Below are positions 20,952 to 33,735 of a stretch of 64,000 nt of DNA, piece by piece (within the stretch, counting starts at the first letter, position 1; each line of letters starts with the position of its first letter). Source of the stretch: Strigamia acuminata (lineage: Eukaryota; Arthropoda; Chilopoda; Geophilomorpha; Linotaeniidae); NCBI GenBank assembly GCA_949358305.1, contig OX442318.1:9716517-9780516 (forward strand), given 5' to 3'. A model generated the notes under the pieces. That model made no database searches, was not told where the DNA came from, and saw only the letters and a list, made by a program, of their open reading frames with translations. Made by a program: the position numbers and the translations under genes.

Positions 20952-21007
20952 TTAGGTTAGTTTAGGTTAGTTTAGGTCAGGTTGGGTTAAGTTAGGTTAG
21001 GTTAGGT
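20952..21007. repeat. Interstitial TTAGG telomere-type repeats
   Basis: Eight to ten TTAGG-like units: GGTTAGTTTAGG variants followed by clean GTTAGGTTAGGTTAGG. TTAGG is the ancestral arthropod telomere unit. It could mark an old break repair or a telomere-sequence insertion. Confidence 0.8.
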
Positions 21008-22166
21008 GCCTTTATTTCAACCTAATTTTTTAACCATATTGGTATTGCCAAAATGCAAATTAGACTGTCGCGCCTACTAATATCGCTGCAGTTACACATC
21101 ACCCTTGCGTTATCAATAATGGTAGCAGAGGATGGTTTGGTGAGTGTTTAACGAAATCGTCATTCCAATAGTAAATTATTGTAAACCCCCATACCAACAA
21201 TTGCTTAAAACCAAAATTCCATCCTCTTTAATCATCAAATTTCTTTTCAACTTCATTAATATTCCTCATGGAACATTAGTCATTGATCCTACAGGTGCAA
21301 CCTCTGTGATTGCTCTCAATTTTCTAAATGATTCCATATTTAGTCAGCGGCGCATGATGCAAAAACGAGGTTTGGTTGCATTACAATAGTGTATTCCCCA
21401 CGGTGCCCTTCTTTACATTAACTTTTGAGGATGGGGCCCTGCAAGCGACTTGACTTTAATCGAATCTGACTCCAGTAATTGAGTATGTTGCAGATGGTCC
21501 CCGGATCGATGCAGGGCTATGGCTAACCCCATACGCTGTTGCTCTGCATGTATGTCACTGCTAAGAGGAAACGCATTTGCCGTGTGGAATTTTATTATTA
21601 AAGCATCACCTCGCGTGCCCATGCACGGCCATACTTGTTGATTAATAAGGCAACTACTCGGGACAGTTTTCCGATAAGTGCGCCGTGTTTGGTGCTGCCA
21701 ATATTGCTTCGTGTCGACAAGAGACCACTAACTCACAAAAGCAGACCCAATCCAACCGAACCTGCACTCGTTCGCACTTGTTTTCGTGTCGCAAAAGCAA
21801 ATACTAAACAATTTTCTGTTTGCCAACCAATTCTCATCTTCAATTCTATTGTGCTGCATGTGCTCTGCAGCCATTCCTTTTTTTCATTACTCCCAACTCT
21901 TTTTTTACGTCCAAAAACCATTTACGTACAGAAAAGAATACAAATTTCAGAAATTGTGTTGCAAGTGTTCGGTAGAGTTTGCGGACATGCCTTTTCGTTA
22001 GACAATTGGTTCGCTCTTCACCTTAGTTGCATATTTAGTTTGGGGTTAATGTATAATTAATTCTCATTTACGACGTAGATATTGCATAATATGGTTTTTT
22101 TCTATTTACAATAGTGTCTTTAGTAAGGTACCAGATGTGCTACCTTAACTACTTTTCATACATTAA
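21008..22166. other. Intronic DNA
   Basis: Several frames (21144-21389, 21413-21622, 21635-22060) but no domain, splice context or repeat that I recognise. Confidence 0.45.
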
Positions 22167-22330
22167 GGGGTTTCATTAAATGAGCGATTAGTTGATTACT
22201 TTGATTACTTTGATTAGTCGATTACTTGATGCGTCATGTGACTGGATTCAACCAATCCCGAGAATAATCATTTCATCAAATAAGCAACTAATCAAGTAAT
22301 CACCCCAAACCATAATTTTCTGCTGACTTT
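22167..22330. repeat. Dispersed repeat shared with 61593-61987
   Basis: Starts GGGGTTTCATTAAATGAGCG. Its right half, CCCGAGAATAATCATTTCAT onward to CAGAAAATTATGG on the other strand, is the reverse complement of 61915-61987. Family unknown. Confidence 0.75.
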
Positions 22331-23051
22331 TGACGATTATAAGTGCTCCCTCATTCTACATTCTACTAAAGATCACGTGACTATTTGTACTTCCCAACAG
22401 TCTCAAAGCTTTCTGTGAAACACGCGATACAGTGGCTCACAAAATTATGTTGACATTGAGCATCCAAGAGAATTTTGGGGAATTAAAAATATCCATTCAC
22501 AGGATTTCAAACAATTTCTTTTAACTTGACACCACACGTTATGAATAGGAGAATCCTGGAATCCTAATACTCACAACAGACACGGAAAGAGGGAAAAAGT
22601 GTATGAATGGCAACGTTGGATTACGCGACCAAATCAGCTTTGATGCAACGAGAAGTAGGAGCTAAGACTAGAAGACAATGAACCAGTTTAGAGAAAGTAA
22701 TAACAAAGGAAACGGAAGAGGACTTTGGGAGCTTGAACGACAACAGTGGGTTCCAGAGCATCCACCAAGAAGAAAAGAAAATGCCTGGGGGACATTTCTG
22801 GAACCAGCAGCACTGGTAACCTCATCTTCAAGTGAACAGAGCGACTTGATACACACGACACACACAATTTCCACTGTTATACACAAGATATCTAAAAAAT
22901 ATGTATACGCATCTTACGAGTACGCAACTAACGATTAATACATACTGTACTGCCTCAAATAAACGCCAGGACATTTATTAATTTTTCCGACTCGCCCACT
23001 CCCTCCAGCACTTATTTGAAGCCCGGGCTTAATCGGGTTAATTCCCTAAAT
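22331..23051. other. Intronic DNA with a small dispersed repeat
   Basis: 22945-23045 (CCTCAAATAAACGCC ... GAAGCCCGGGCTTAATCGGG) resembles 46960-47095. Nothing else recognised. Confidence 0.4.
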
Positions 23052-23230
23052 CAGGGTTTCCCAAACGGTGAGGTGCGCCTCACTGGTGGGGCGCGAGCTG
23101 ATTATTGGTGGGGCGCACCCATCATACATGCCTAAATAAAACAAGCTTATTTTGCAAACTTTTATAAATTTTTAACCAAAATTATATAAAATTATATAAA
23201 AAATTATACACAGTTTTACACAAATAAAAA
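23052..23230. mobile_element. hAT-like terminal fragment
   Basis: CAGGGTTTCCCAAACGGTGAG, then GGTGGGGCGC, CATGCCTAAATA and runs of ATTATATAAAATT. The same parts appear inverted at 43608-43845. CAGGGGTTCCCAAAC is a common hAT end. Confidence 0.6.
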
Positions 23231-24365
23231 CAAGAATATGGGTCAAACGGGACATCTGGACGAGCGTCATCTAGTCTCAAGAGAAAAGTCCTCCCGAATG
23301 TTGGCTTCTCTGTTTGTTCCCACACTCTCTTCTACCCTAAAACTTGCTAGTTTTCACCCGAAAGGCCTTTAGTGACAGACTTAATAATTTGTATTTATTT
23401 GTTTTAGCGTCATTAATCCAAACTTCATTATCACGCTTTGACTTGCGAGCTTAAAAACAGAAGATTTCATATTTCAAGGAAATCAGAGACAAAGACATGC
23501 CAAGATCTGTTCAGTTGGAAAAGTCGAACTATGCGGCACGATTAAAATCCTCACACAAATTATTGATCTTCAGATAGATGAAAGCCGACTGTACCGGTGA
23601 CATCATTCCGGAAATAACTGTAGAATCGATCAGTGGTGGTATCCAGATTTGAAATAACGGATTATATAATAACGAATTTACAATTTATAGTGCTCAATTA
23701 ATAACGGTTGACAAATATTGTAAAACCATCACACTGCTTGAGAAATGATGTGTTAACTCGAATAATCAATAACTGAAATTGAAAATGACCACGCTGCATT
23801 AAGCTGACCGCGGCATTTCCTCTTGGATGACAAATTCTACCGCCCGTTTGACTTTTTTAAGTCTTGTAAATTTATAAGCTATTCCACTGTGTTAGCAGCA
23901 CGAATATGGAGTTTTCAATTTGAAAAAATGAAGAAGAAAAAAATAATCTGAAAAGTGTCAAATACTCACTTTATAGTTGATGCCAGGCTTCCACCAGAAC
24001 AAAGATGAAGATATTTATTGGAAACATTCATCTTGATAAATTAAGATACATTTTTTTCTCTTCCTAAACCATTGTTTTATAGAACATTTTAAAGAAAAAA
24101 TGTTAACTTAGTGACAATTTTTTTTATGGTCAAACAAGGATCTACAGAAAGAATGGCCCTCTAAACAGGACAGCTATGAAATCCAAGTGCTTTATCACAG
24201 CCCCAATACCATAATTTAAAACAACATAAAAAATGACATTTTTTTTATAAAGTTTAAATTTTTTTTTTAGAAAATTCCTCATTGGACAAAACCAGAAACT
24301 ATATTCAAACACACTAGTCCATACAATACATAATTGAATAAAATAAACAAAAGCATTCAATCAGA
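23231..24365. other. Intronic DNA
   Basis: No gene, RNA gene or repeat recognised. Confidence 0.5.
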
Positions 24366-24655
24366 TAAGTAGTGCGACACTTCGCACTGTCATGGCCGTA
24401 AGAAGAACACTTACATAGGGACTTAAGACACGCAAGTCTCAACCTGCAAGAAGACATTCTTAAGGACCCAACCTTGCCTTTGCACCACAGACAACCCAAG
24501 TGGAGGCGGCTGGCAGATGCTTTAGCCCTAGAAACAGTATCGTAGTCAGACAAAGATGAAAAACAACTGAGTTTCCAAGCTGGTAACGCGCCCAAGTACT
24601 GACTACACCCAATGCTGCTTAACTTCGGTGTTCTACTAGTCAAATCCATATATCC
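24366..24655 (-). mobile_element. 5S-rRNA-headed SINE, uninterrupted copy
   Basis: Read on the minus strand: GAAGTTAAGCAGCATTGGGT, AGTCAGTACTTGG and the TTACCAGCTTGG region mimic the 5S rRNA internal promoter. A body follows with CATCTTTGTCTGACTACG, CATCTGCCAGCCGCCTCC and GCAAGGTTGGGTCCTTAAG. It matches the copy at 33736-34352 without that copy's insert, so it shows the empty site. Confidence 0.8.
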
Positions 24656-24894
24656 TCATACTCCTGTGAAAGTGATAAAAATAAAATATTTGGATTGACC
24701 TCAAATTAAATCTAGTTTTAATTAAACCTTTAAATTTTAAACAGTTAAATAGTTACATCTAAAGAAAGTATAAACAAAATCTTACGCCAATCTGGCTTGA
24801 AATAATATAAATAGAAGCATATTTCAGAATAACATTTGATTCATATATCTTCATACCAGCTTGCGCATGGTACAAAAATCTTCATACTCTGTAT

Positions 24895-25113
24895 TTAATA
24901 CTTTGTAGCATTCCCTTTGGCAACAATTAATGCTTTTATGCGCTTAGGCATGATCTCCATAAGATCTCTACACACATTCGGAGGAATTGAGTCCCATGTT
25001 TCCTGTGTACTCGCACGGTGAGCCATTCCTAAATCAGTCAAACCATTGTATCAGCTTCTATTATGTCCATGCCAGGACTCGAGGGAACCGATGTGAAGAC
25101 TGCATCTGATCAG
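24895..25113 (-). pseudogene. Tc1-like transposase C-terminal remnant
   Basis: Minus strand encodes T-W-D-S-I-P-P-N-V-C-R-D-L-M, then MPKRIKALIVAKGNATKY and a stop. This is the standard C-terminus of Tc1-family DDE transposases (I-P-x-x-x-C ... M-P-x-R-x-x-x-x-I-x-A-x-G-x-x-T-x-Y). Upstream, in a damaged frame, S-P-G-M-D-I-I-E-A resembles the block around the last catalytic acid (S-P-D-x-N-x-I-E). The N-terminal two thirds are missing or unrecognisable, so it is dead. Confidence 0.8.
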
Positions 25114-25786
25114 TATTGAAAAATTTCATTATCTTCTTTGTTTTTCAAAACTAAAGACAAACTTTGCATCTTTTGACAGATGAAGCAAAATGAAGAAGAA
25201 ATTTCCGATAACTCCTTTCTTTCTAACAGGTTTACATTCAGTTATGGGTATTGCTGGCAGCAACAGTCCTAGATAAAAGAGTGTTGCTAAAGAAAATGCT
25301 CATCAAAAGCCAACTTAACTTCAATGAAAAGCGCAAGATAGAAGCGACAGGCGTTTCTTACAGTTTAGTCTTTCCACCATTCTGCGGCAGATGCAAAGCC
25401 AAACTAATAAAAACAATTGTGGATGGAATAACCGATCATTCCAGGTTGTCTTGTCTTTGACCTTTCAGCCGTCTTTTCTTTCAAAACAATAATCCAGAAT
25501 AAGATTCTTGAAAGCTGCTTTGTGCGTAATCAGATTTGCATACCCTTGCTTGCTGGTTTCCAAGTTAATCACAAGAGACGATGCCGAGATAGAACTAAAA
25601 GATGCTTGGCCTATACAACTAAAAGACGATGCGCCAATTGAATCAAAAGATGATTGGCCAATAAAATTAAAAGGCAGATAGAACAAAATTTGATTGGCTC
25701 TATGTAGGCCTCTGTGATTATTTTTCGAAGTGAATGTGAATATGATATTTTTGTGTATTGCCCTGATAAAGCTGCATGAAGTCTTA
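25114..25786. other. Intronic DNA with weak ~29-bp repeats
   Basis: 25570-25680 has three to four loose units of the type GAACTAAAAGATGATTGGCC. The small frame at 25251-25460 has no recognisable domain. Confidence 0.45.
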
Positions 25787-25906
25787 TACATTGTATTGTT
25801 GTCAATACAATGTACTTTTTCAATGCACTTAAACCTGCATAATTCCTTGTGGTTGTCAATACAATGTACTTTTTCAATGCACTTAAACCTGCATAATTCC
25901 TTGTGG
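25787..25906. repeat. Palindrome plus 54-bp tandem duplication
   Basis: TACATTGTATTG-TTGT-CAATACAATGTA (25787-25814) is a perfect stem. Two identical 54-bp units follow (25799-25852, 25853-25906). The second is followed by GTCAATACACC, which also appears near 37087. Confidence 0.93.
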
Positions 25907-27090
25907 TGTCAATACACCACGGATATGATAATCGTATTCATTTGGCAGCGATATATTGCGTTATATTTTGAAAATTGTTTACTTTTTAATCATTTCTCCA
26001 ACTCAGCCAAAGTTTTGTAGTGCAGCGTGTAAGAACATTGCAATAATATTTTCACGACATCAAAATGTTAATTTTCATGTTATTGGATGCCATAACATAA
26101 TCCAGTATTATGATTGAAAACCGTTTAGCATTCTCAATTTTGCAAATTTTGCCATTGTAAATTGCGATATTGCAATATTCGAATGCGATTTGCCAAATGC
26201 TATACAATAATTTTAATATCGCAATGTAGATTGAAATATCGCACATGCCTAAATTGGCTCTAAAAGATGATGTAATTAAATCTCTAAACCACGTCATAAC
26301 AACATTGTAATACAAGCAGGTCCCCCGTGCAAATTGCACACTTAACTTTTAAAGCTGACCCGACCCCATAAACCGCTGCATCAAAACATTGAAATGACGT
26401 CATAGCACAATGTCGTTGCAGCGTGCTGCTGAGGATTGATGACATCGTCAGTCGTTTAACCAATTAAGTTCTCCCACACACAGACACAAACATTCAACTG
26501 ATCAGCTTTCTGTTCTACCGGTATTTCTCTGAGTTTGACTCCAGGCTCTGGACTTCATGGTGTACAATTTTTCCAACCTGAAATGAATTTTCTCTAAATA
26601 CAACCTACACCGGTATTAACCGCTTTGGAGGGCATGCCCTAAAATGTGAGTTTGACCAGATTTGGGGATCTGATTGGCTGGTCCTTTTTACAGCATGCCA
26701 TCAAAGTCGAATTCCTCCTGGAAAATCTAAGCTCGTATTACCCGAATTTTTTTCAATAAAAATTGGGCCTAAACAAGCATAAAAAGCATTTTTAGATGTC
26801 CAAAATGTAGGAAATTGGCTTAAATTTCTAGAAATTTACCAAGATTTTAGTAATAATCTTCAGAAAATTAAGAAAACTCAAATTTCAGGCCCAATTCCAA
26901 CATAATTTTTCATCTGGACTCTTTTAAGTAAAAAAATAAAAAAAACCAGCTCTATCACTTATACCGACATGCCAATCTAAACTGTTTGACTAAAATTCCA
27001 AAAACCTGGTAAACCCATGCCCAGCAACATGTGGCTTAAGACGGGTTAACACAGCAACATCATGCACAACACTCCAGAACCAACTTCATC
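25907..27090. other. Intronic DNA with an old dispersed repeat
   Basis: 26755-26900 is the diverged reverse complement of 1700-1870. Flanks at 26610 and 27030 carry ATTAACCGCTTT- and GGCTTAAGACGGGTTAA-type words also seen at 52890-52975. No gene. Confidence 0.45.
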
Positions 27091-27329
27091 TATACTCTAA
27101 CCTTAAGAATAGAGAAAACTCCCATTGGTCGAGACCTTTTCACTGGTGTAGCGATACCTAAAAGTAGAACAATACACCAGGTTTTAATAATACATCAGGT
27201 TTTATTAAACACTTCGTTGTTGTTTTTAATGGAATTCTTTGTGTGAATAGTATGATCACGATCACACACTCCACAGTAAGGAGTAATAAGGCTGGATTTT
27301 TCTCTATTCTTAAGGTCAGACAAAGTATA
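27091..27329. mobile_element. TATACTC-family MITE, copy 3 (short)
   Basis: 239 bp. TATACTCTAACCTTAAGAAT at the left is matched by ATTCTTAAGGTCAGACAAAGTATA at the right. CCCATTGGTCGAGACCTTTTCACTGGTGTAGCGAT identifies the family. Confidence 0.85.
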
Positions 27330-30146
27330 GCATCTTCTTTAATTCCGCTCCGTTTTATCACAGGTACAAACTTACGTCAAAAACAATTGTCCGGAACATT
27401 ATTCAGATGGCCCCTTTGCACAAAAGCTCTAAAGATAGAGATCAGCAAACAACACTGTTTGCAAAAACCGCCTTCAACTTTGCAGTTTGGTAAAAGCCTC
27501 GCCATAACTTTATTACCTTTCCTCTATTCCCCCCCCCCTCTGTCAAAACAGCAAAGAATATTAATATCTGACCATGTACATCTTTTCCGGCTGACCTTTT
27601 ACACGACTTTCAATCTGCTCTACTCAGCCGCGTTATAAAAATGCCATGAAGCTCACGCAGCATGCACAAGGCGACAGTACGGAAAGATAAGCACAGTGGT
27701 GGCGGCACTTTGCTCATGACATAAATGGCAATGTGAGTCTGTGACAAATCTCTTCAATGCAATGGTGGGAGGAGAAGTTCGGGATATCAAACAACACTTT
27801 TTGCACTATCAGCAATTTCAACTTTTCCAAAATCATAGCCAAGGGAAATGATATCCTCTCATTTTTGCTCAACTCTGCACCCAAGTCTGCTCCAACCACA
27901 TACTTAAAGTCGAACACCTTTCGACCAAATCAGGAGGAAAAAGCAAAATCCAATATTCGACACTAGATGACCTTTACTTCTCCGAAGGCACAAGACAAAA
28001 GGGACTGAAAACTGCCAGGACTTTGAACAAACATCAAAAATGCATAAACTTGATGGATGTCTTCAATCTCATCTTGAAGAAAACTGTCGACCAAAACGTG
28101 CCTGCAGCAACTCTGCAAACATAACAAGCAAAAGGACAAATGGAAGTCGTGAGCAAGAACGATGCTAAAAATCAATTCCATTTCACTTTGCTTGCAAATT
28201 CTTATCCCTCACCACTTCATAAAAGAAAAAACAAGCTAAAAGCAGCTGCATAATTTATTTCTACCTTTTTGTATGCGACTAAACAAAGAACCAAAGCCAC
28301 TCTCTCCAAGTACACGACGATAATAGCCGAGGCCCTTCGGCACGTCGTGTCTACCGTGAAAACTTCGACAACTTGGGACGAAGTTGAGCATTCTTACGGA
28401 GCAGGATGCACTGGGAACAAATTTAGTACCAAGAAATCTGGACTGGTTGGGCCACGGGCGTAGTTATTTTATGTCACCTGGCAAAGTGTATTTGAAATAC
28501 CGAATGAGGGTCTCCACCTCCAGGGGGAGTTGCGTGTAATATTTGAGCTAGCCTAAATTATCTACCGCTAGTTTAAAACATTCACACCAGTTGTATGAAC
28601 TATAGAACTGCCAAAGCTAGCCAGAACACTTTTCACAATTCCATGAAGATTTTCTATTGGCTTCATGCTTGCCTGGATACGTCTTTCTCCGCACTAAATG
28701 GTAAAACAAACGGGCTGCAACAATCGGCCGGAAATGAACTAGAGAACAGAAACTCAAACAACCAACAAACAAACAATGCGACAAAATATTCACAGCCGGG
28801 CCGTCTGCTAACGACACAAACCAATACTCACAGCAAATACAAACAACAACAAAGCCTTGCTCACAATTCACACAACCTCATCTAAATATACAAACCAAAC
28901 ATTCCTTCATCTCACTCCGGACGTTAATTATACGTTGCAGCACAGTGCCCCTTTGCAATTTCTTAATTCATGGTTGGGACGCATTAGCCTAAGTTAAGGC
29001 TTGATTTGGTGCCCTGTAAACACATCGATGCCATTGCAATCCACTTTCGGTTGCAGCAATATTTTGCGATGTCAATTTGACATCCCTTTGACATAATTCT
29101 TTGCAGTGCTGAATTTGTACAATATAAATTGGACAAACCATAAATAACATCATTTATTTGTTGGTGTTATACAATTACCAATTGTAAAAATTCTAAATTT
29201 CTTTTTTCTTTCATTTTTGTATTAATAATCGATGGGTTCAATTGTTGGCGAGCAAATGTCCTATTTACTTTGATGAATTCTACTATCTTTAACAATTAAT
29301 GTTAATTAATGTTGCTACAGAAATGTCTTCTTCTTCTCTTTCTATTTAATTGCCATTATTAATGACATTCTGACACCTTAACACATCAAGCTGAAAGGAA
29401 AAAGACTGGAGGGTCACTATATTTTTTTCTCTCCCTTTTCCGGAATTTGGAAGCCGTCCAAATTAATCTTATTACAACTCTCTTAAAATTCATGTCTCTC
29501 AAACTTATCAAATATTCATAAACTGCCTTACAAACAGATGCCACTTTGCCTTTCATTTGCAACAAATTATTTACCAATTGTGTTTGTGCAAATAGTGGCA
29601 ATAAAAACCAAAATAAATATTTAAAAAATATTTGCACATGTTTATCCAACCAAATAAAAAGAAAAACGAAAAAAAGAAACATAATATTCAAGCGCTCGCG
29701 GTTGAAAAGGTGTTATTTGTCTTCTTAATAAAATAATTCATCGCGACTGTTTCGACAAGAAAAAACCCGTAGGTACAACTATGATTCAATCTCTCAGCAC
29801 GGCATAGCATCAAAAACACAACTGCCAATTACTAAATTAACACCTCCTCGCTATTTCTAAAAAAAACAGGTGCTTTTTACCTACAAGTATGTATTTTTAG
29901 AAGTTAATCAGTACCCTCACTTGATCGCTTTGACACTCCTTCAATGCCCTGCAATAAATATTTTTGGGAGGTTGTTAACTACAAATGGGAGGTAAAATAA
30001 ATAAAAATAGTGTGTGAATAATTGGTGTGCAATTAAATAGATTTGAGGGATTTTTCAATTAATTTGGGGGTGTCAATAATTTGATCTCCTGCATTACACC
30101 AAAATAAGCAAACGAGCATCACTAAGAACGCAAGAAAATAGAACGG
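27330..30146. other. Intronic DNA
   Basis: A C10 run lies at about 27529-27538. 29129-29190 (GGACAAACCATAAATAACAT) is a solo arm of the 8570-14620 family. The frames at 27243-27638, 28269-28463 and 28595-28885 have no recognisable domain. No other gene signal. Confidence 0.45.
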
Positions 30147-30200
30147 CGGTTCTCAACCTTTTCGTAGTCCGGCACCACGTTAGAAAATATGTTGATTTTT
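30147..30200. mobile_element. hAT-like terminus
   Basis: CGGTTCTCAACCTTTTCGTAG followed by TCCGGCACCACG is the usual start of many hAT elements. A similar end (GGTGGTTCTTAACCTTTCC) occurs at 48428. Only the end is recognisable. Confidence 0.5.
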
Positions 30201-30357
30201 TGTATACCATAAACAATGGAAATTGCACATTAGTTACTGTAAAAACACGAACTAGATGTTATTTATGTTAATAATCTCGAGGATATTATTCAGCGAGAAA
30301 CAAGCAGCACTTCTTTCTATTCAGACTAAGAGTAAAAGGTTATACACACAAGAGACG

Positions 30358-30528
30358 CAGTAAATCGAGCCTCGTTATAATAAATTGCAAGGGACCAGAA
30401 AAATTGGTTCGTTACAACAAAAGTTCATTATATCAAAACTTTTTAAGATGGTGTTCTATGGCCGACCAACCAACCAAGCTATTTTAAGTTTTCTTTATAT
30501 TGCGGTTCGTTATAACGAGGTTCGACTG
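30358..30528. mobile_element. pogo/Tigger-like MITE, copy 4
   Basis: CAGTAAATCGAGCCTCGTTA ... CGTTATAACGAGGTTCGACTG, 171 bp, the same length as the copy at 20603. The middle contains GGTGTTCTATGGCCGACCAA. Confidence 0.85.
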
Positions 30529-30698
30529 TAATACAATACAAATACTACGTTTAAATGCACGGAATATTTTGAGAGAGATGAAATATTCCGTGTGCACAAC
30601 TGTCATGTAAACAGGGATGACAAAGATTATTCGAGTAGTCAATTATCCCTCGCAGAAAGTTGTTTAATTCGGTATCCCGAATTTTCATACTGCGCCGC

Positions 30699-30831
30699 TC
30701 CATCGCGCGACGGTTAATCGCGGACACTTTATCGCGAACCCTTTCATCGCACGGACACTTCATCGCGACAACTTTTAATCGCGTGGACACTTCATCGCAC
30801 AACCTTTAATCGCGCGCCAATTAATCTCGCA
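30699..30831. repeat. CATCGCG/AATCGCG alternating short repeats
   Basis: About seven units in which TTCATCGCG and TTTAATCGCG alternate with ACAAC and GGACAC linkers. Unusually CpG-rich for this window. Confidence 0.85.
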
Positions 30832-33735
30832 TGTGTAAAGGCCCCGCTAGAAAATGGACCGTGGTGTCAGATTCACAATAAACACTAGAATGCGGAACTC
30901 CACTCATTGCACGTGATCAAGTTCCCGCTGCAATGCGCCACATATCTTGTCTCAACTTTTAAAAAATCTGCAATTTGCTCCTCCCATCAAGGGGCCTGTG
31001 TATGACTTTTTGCCTAGGACTTCGCCAATTCTAAAACCGCCCCAGGAAGCAGGCAAATGGGGCCCTAAAATAAAGAGTTCGCCTTAAGCCATTAAAAGTC
31101 TAGGTATGGCTCTAAAAAGAAAATAAGACTTCCGTTCAGCATGATAGTGGGAGATCTATACATGGGCTAATTGGGCGTCAGCCCAAGGCCCCGGTCGTAA
31201 GAGGGCCCCAAATTGCGAGCGACTTTCCAAGAGTCGACACAAAACTAACTTCAACTCGTCGAGAAGAAATCAAGAAACGGCAACAAAATACTTATTTTCG
31301 AGATCCCCAAATAATAGCGTTTGCCCCGAGCTCAAAATGTAACAAGCGCATTCACAAAACCATGTTTAACGTGCAAGTAAACACGTTTTGTTGTTTAACC
31401 CTTTCAGTGTCGAATATTTTCATGCTAAAACAGCCGATTTTCTAAACGTCGCAACGACAAACTTTTGTCAAAATGTCGAAAAAATTAAAGGCCAAGTGCA
31501 CCGAGCGGGATTTTTACATTTTCTGAAAGCTCGTAATAAAAAACCAATAATTATCAAGAAAAAAATTAAATTGTTGTAGTAATTATTTTATAATCACAAT
31601 CCAGAGACCCTGGACTAACTTGCAGGGGCCCCATGACCACCTACAGGGGCGCTTTGAACCAAAAACGTTTGGTAACCACTGATTTAACGTCTAAGATTTT
31701 ACATTTAGACTGCTTTTAACGAGTGTAAACAACTTTAAATGACTTTCTGCTGGCATTCTTGAAGTTAGATTGAGACGAGCTGTTTAAAAAGCAGTTTAAC
31801 GTGCTGTTTAAAATGCTGTTCAGTCTAAATTACTTTATGAATGCATCTATGTGTCACTTTGTTTTTTTTTTTCATTATATTTTCCTTGACTAGGACGTGA
31901 CTATTTTGTTTACCCGAAAACTTAATCCACATTTTCAGTCGATAAAAAGCTCTAATGCTGTGCACTCACAAATTATACGTCGTGAATATTTATAACGTCA
32001 TCAAATATAAATAAGTGGAGCTGTCTACTTATTTTAGCATTAAAAGGAAAAAAAAGATAATTCCAAATATCATCCTACTTATTGATTTTAAATATCAATT
32101 TATTCGCTGCACTTTCAATAAACAAAACGTGCACGACTGAATTAAAAAGTGGATTAGAGTCACGTGTGAAACGGGTTTAGATAGACACACACAAAGAAAC
32201 TATTTTCGAGTTATTTTTGAATAAACAATTGTATGCAACTCACGGCTTCGTATATTGATCCGAATGTGAATGCGATTCACGAATGACGAACAGTGCCGGG
32301 AAATAATAATGACATCGTTGACAACTCGCAGAATGAAAAAACAATATTTATACCTGTGAGGAAATTGATATAATTTAAATAAACAAATATTTCAGCACTT
32401 AAAACCGTCGACATACTCACAAACCGGGCGCCATTTGCAAAGCCTTTATCGGGTATCGCCCTACCGGTGAATTTGGCGCTGAAAAAAATAATTAAAATTT
32501 AATTATTCAACTTTGAATGATTATTTTAACTTTAAATTCTGATGAATAAAATACACGATTAAAATTAAATCACGTCGGCGTAATTGCAAACAAGGTAATA
32601 AAACGAGAGTGCTTACTTCTGTTTTTACGCGCAGCGAGCGATGTATCTTGGGAAACCCTAGCGGCCAGTAACGACAACCACACTGCATTAACCCTGATTC
32701 TATTAAATTATTACAGCAGGGAAATAAAGAGAGATAAATTTCAGTGTATACTTCATTAAAAAAAGAAAAAAACGTATAAAAAGAAGAAGAAGAAGAAATA
32801 TTACCTTCTTATAAACAACATTTCAAAAATGTTCGCAAACTCCTATCAGAACTCGGTCGACTCTTAGAGGACTGCACTCTCTCAATGGCAGTGAGGCGTG
32901 TCACTCTGATTACATGGCAACCAAGCAGCTTTCATGCTGGGTGTGAAGCTGTGAACTCTGCTGGTACGCCTCACATGTAATACCTCGCTTTTTGGTATCT
33001 TTCACTCGCCACAATAAACAAGATCATGGAAGCCACTACAGAGAGAGAGAGAAAAAAGATAAAAATCAAATATCCTTTTTTTTAAAAAAAAAAAAAAAAA
33101 AAAAATTATATCTTTTTATTAACAAACCAGAAATTTAAAAAACTCATCCAGTAAGTCTGACAGGACCCATTTATTTTCTAACCCAAACAACCATTCTTGT
33201 CAAACCTACCAATTAGTTCTAAGTGCTGTGCTAGCTGGCAATGCAAATTATAGTCTTCCTTTTTTTATTAAAATAAAAATAAAACAATTATTTGACAACT
33301 TCTTGAATTATTGATGAGACAAATTACAATTCACTCCACTTCCCTGTGAAATAACCAAAGAAACAAAGAAACAGGGAACTTGGCCATCATTTCACTCTGG
33401 TTGTTACAGAAAACTAAACCAACAACCATTTATTACAAACATTTCAGTTAGTTTCATAAACTTTCATCTTATACATAAACATAAATATTCTAAACAAGTT
33501 GACATGAATATTTACTTATTTGTCTTACGTCTAAAGCATACAATAAATGTTTCAACAAGTCTTATTAAAATTGACAATGCTCTCCAGTCAAAGTTAGAAT
33601 CCTTTATTCTATTCTCAACATAATTGTTTATATATTTAATCGGCAACACATGTGCCCACCCTCCCTTGGTCCTCCCTTACAACTCCCACAGCATGCTTGA
33701 ATCAATTACTAGGAGTAAACAAGCATAAGTATACA
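30832..33735. other. Intronic DNA with a possible hAT relic and simple repeats
   Basis: 31155-31240 (GGGCTAATTGGGCG, GGCCCC runs) and 31665-31685 (TTTGGTAACCACTG) look like parts of one decayed hAT-type element. 32775-32800 has AAG repeats and 33083-33106 a T/A homopolymer stretch. 32885-32985 has GTGAGGCGT paired with ACGCCTCAC. No gene. Confidence 0.4.

Noticed and set aside
27243-27638. 131-codon plus-strand frame
   Set aside because: It starts inside a TATACTC-family MITE and runs into low-complexity T/C-rich sequence; no recognisable content.
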